This document shows, piece after piece, positions 63,720 through 64,000 of a DNA stretch of 64,000 nucleotides. A model generated the notes under the pieces. It was not told where the DNA came from and did no database searches. It saw only the letters and a program-made list of their open reading frames with translations. Each line of letters begins with the position of its first letter. Position 1 is the first letter of the stretch. The DNA is from Shewanella livingstonensis (GTDB taxonomy: Bacteria > Pseudomonadota > Gammaproteobacteria > Enterobacterales > Shewanellaceae): positions 940,001 through 1,004,000 of the forward strand of contig NZ_CP034015.1 in NCBI RefSeq assembly GCF_003855395.1, written 5' to 3'. Both the position numbers and the translations under genes were made by a program.

Positions 63720-64000
63720 GTGTTAAGAGTACTTTCAATCCTTATATTTTTACTTGCGCCAAGTGGCGTATTTGCAGCCCAAGCACCAACGCGTTTTATT
63801 TCTGATGATGTGTTTACCTATATTCATGGTGGACCGGGTACAGAGTTTCGTATTATCGGCAGTGTTGAAGCAGGTCAACCGATCTCTTTACTGGATAATA
63901 CCGAAGGTGATTTTACTCAAATCATTGACCATAAAGGTCGTGAGGGTTGGGTGTTAACCAGTTTAGTGTCAGACCAGCCAAGCTTTCGTGAACGTTTTCC
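63720..64000 (+). CDS. SH3-domain protein, YgiM/TIGR04211-like, 5' part only
   Basis: A GTG start at 63720 opens a frame to the window end, giving about 93 residues. It has a signal peptide (~1-20, SILIFLLAPSGVFA). A bacterial SH3-like domain follows: RFISDDVFTYIHGGPGTEFR and then ISLLDNTEGDFTQIID. Escherichia coli YgiM has this layout with a later coiled coil and membrane helix outside the window. The start codon is inferred from the signal peptide. Upstream Shine-Dalgarno support is weak. Confidence 0.72.
   Translation, partial: MLRVLSILIFLLAPSGVFAAQAPTRFISDDVFTYIHGGPGTEFRIIGSVEAGQPISLLDNTEGDFTQIIDHKGREGWVLTSLVSDQPSFRERF

Noticed and set aside
1..64000. CRISPR array, tRNA or rRNA genes, integrase or phage genes
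   Set aside because: No regularly spaced direct repeats, no cloverleaf sequence with a plausible anticodon arm, and no integrase, terminase or portal protein were seen.

Overview
The window looks like chromosomal DNA of a low-GC marine gammaproteobacterium, very probably a Shewanella. The case rests on protein-level recognition and on my memory of Shewanella gene order: a single-chain multidomain acyl-CoA carboxylase, an orphan second EF-G, a LysR regulator and periplasmic nitrate reductase genes in a row, ygfZ next to serA, and arcA. No database search was run. I saw no tRNA, rRNA or CRISPR array and no intact transposase.

Layout. 1-5396: four tightly coupled genes of a Wadjet/MksBEFG-like SMC-kleisin-Toprim system; the SMC-like subunit is cut by the window edge. 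5822-9579: a dicarboxylate/amino acid symporter, a membrane-anchored TPR protein and fbp. 9754-12858: a secreted DPP-IV-like peptidase facing arcA. 13535-17104: a DUF3293 protein, then a lysine riboswitch controlling an aspartokinase gene (lysC) followed by an AstE/aspartoacylase-like deacylase gene. 17198-27853: a long minus-strand block: M50 protease, a DUF4144-like protein, a DUF342 (FapA-family) protein, rsmC, alkaline phosphatase, gshB, rsmE, endA, sprT and a secreted pyroglutamyl-peptidase-like protein whose catalytic Cys is replaced by Ser.

28477-34571 is the most striking accessory region. It encodes a Fap-type functional amyloid secretion system: a sigma-54 activator, two amyloid subunits with three imperfect repeats each (FapB- and FapC-like), a C39-family peptidase (FapD), a FapE-like protein and a coiled-coil/beta-barrel outer-membrane exporter (FapF). 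A good -24/-12 promoter precedes fapB. Two near-identical palindromes 66 bp apart lie upstream of it, placed as an activator's enhancer sites would be. This gives a self-contained regulatory reading: activator gene, its sites, its promoter, then the amyloid operon.

34685-43889: a LysR gene, the 1517-residue carboxylase, a 1.4 kb gene-poor stretch with a miniature inverted-repeat element, and the second EF-G. 43995-48273: LysR, an unannotated 50-codon gene, and a reduced napA-napB pair without napD, napG, napH or napC. 48602-53082: an ABC ATPase, a double FtsX permease and an AttH/CrtC-like lipoprotein, translationally coupled. 53228-58866: ygfZ, serA, a DUF2238 membrane protein, a second copy of the miniature element, a CsgD/VpsT-like LuxR regulator, a hotdog thioesterase and a small membrane protein. 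58867-59886: a decayed catalase gene. 59887-64000: a CYTH-CHAD protein, a PhoU-like/Pit phosphate uptake pair, and the start of a YgiM-like SH3 protein cut by the window end.
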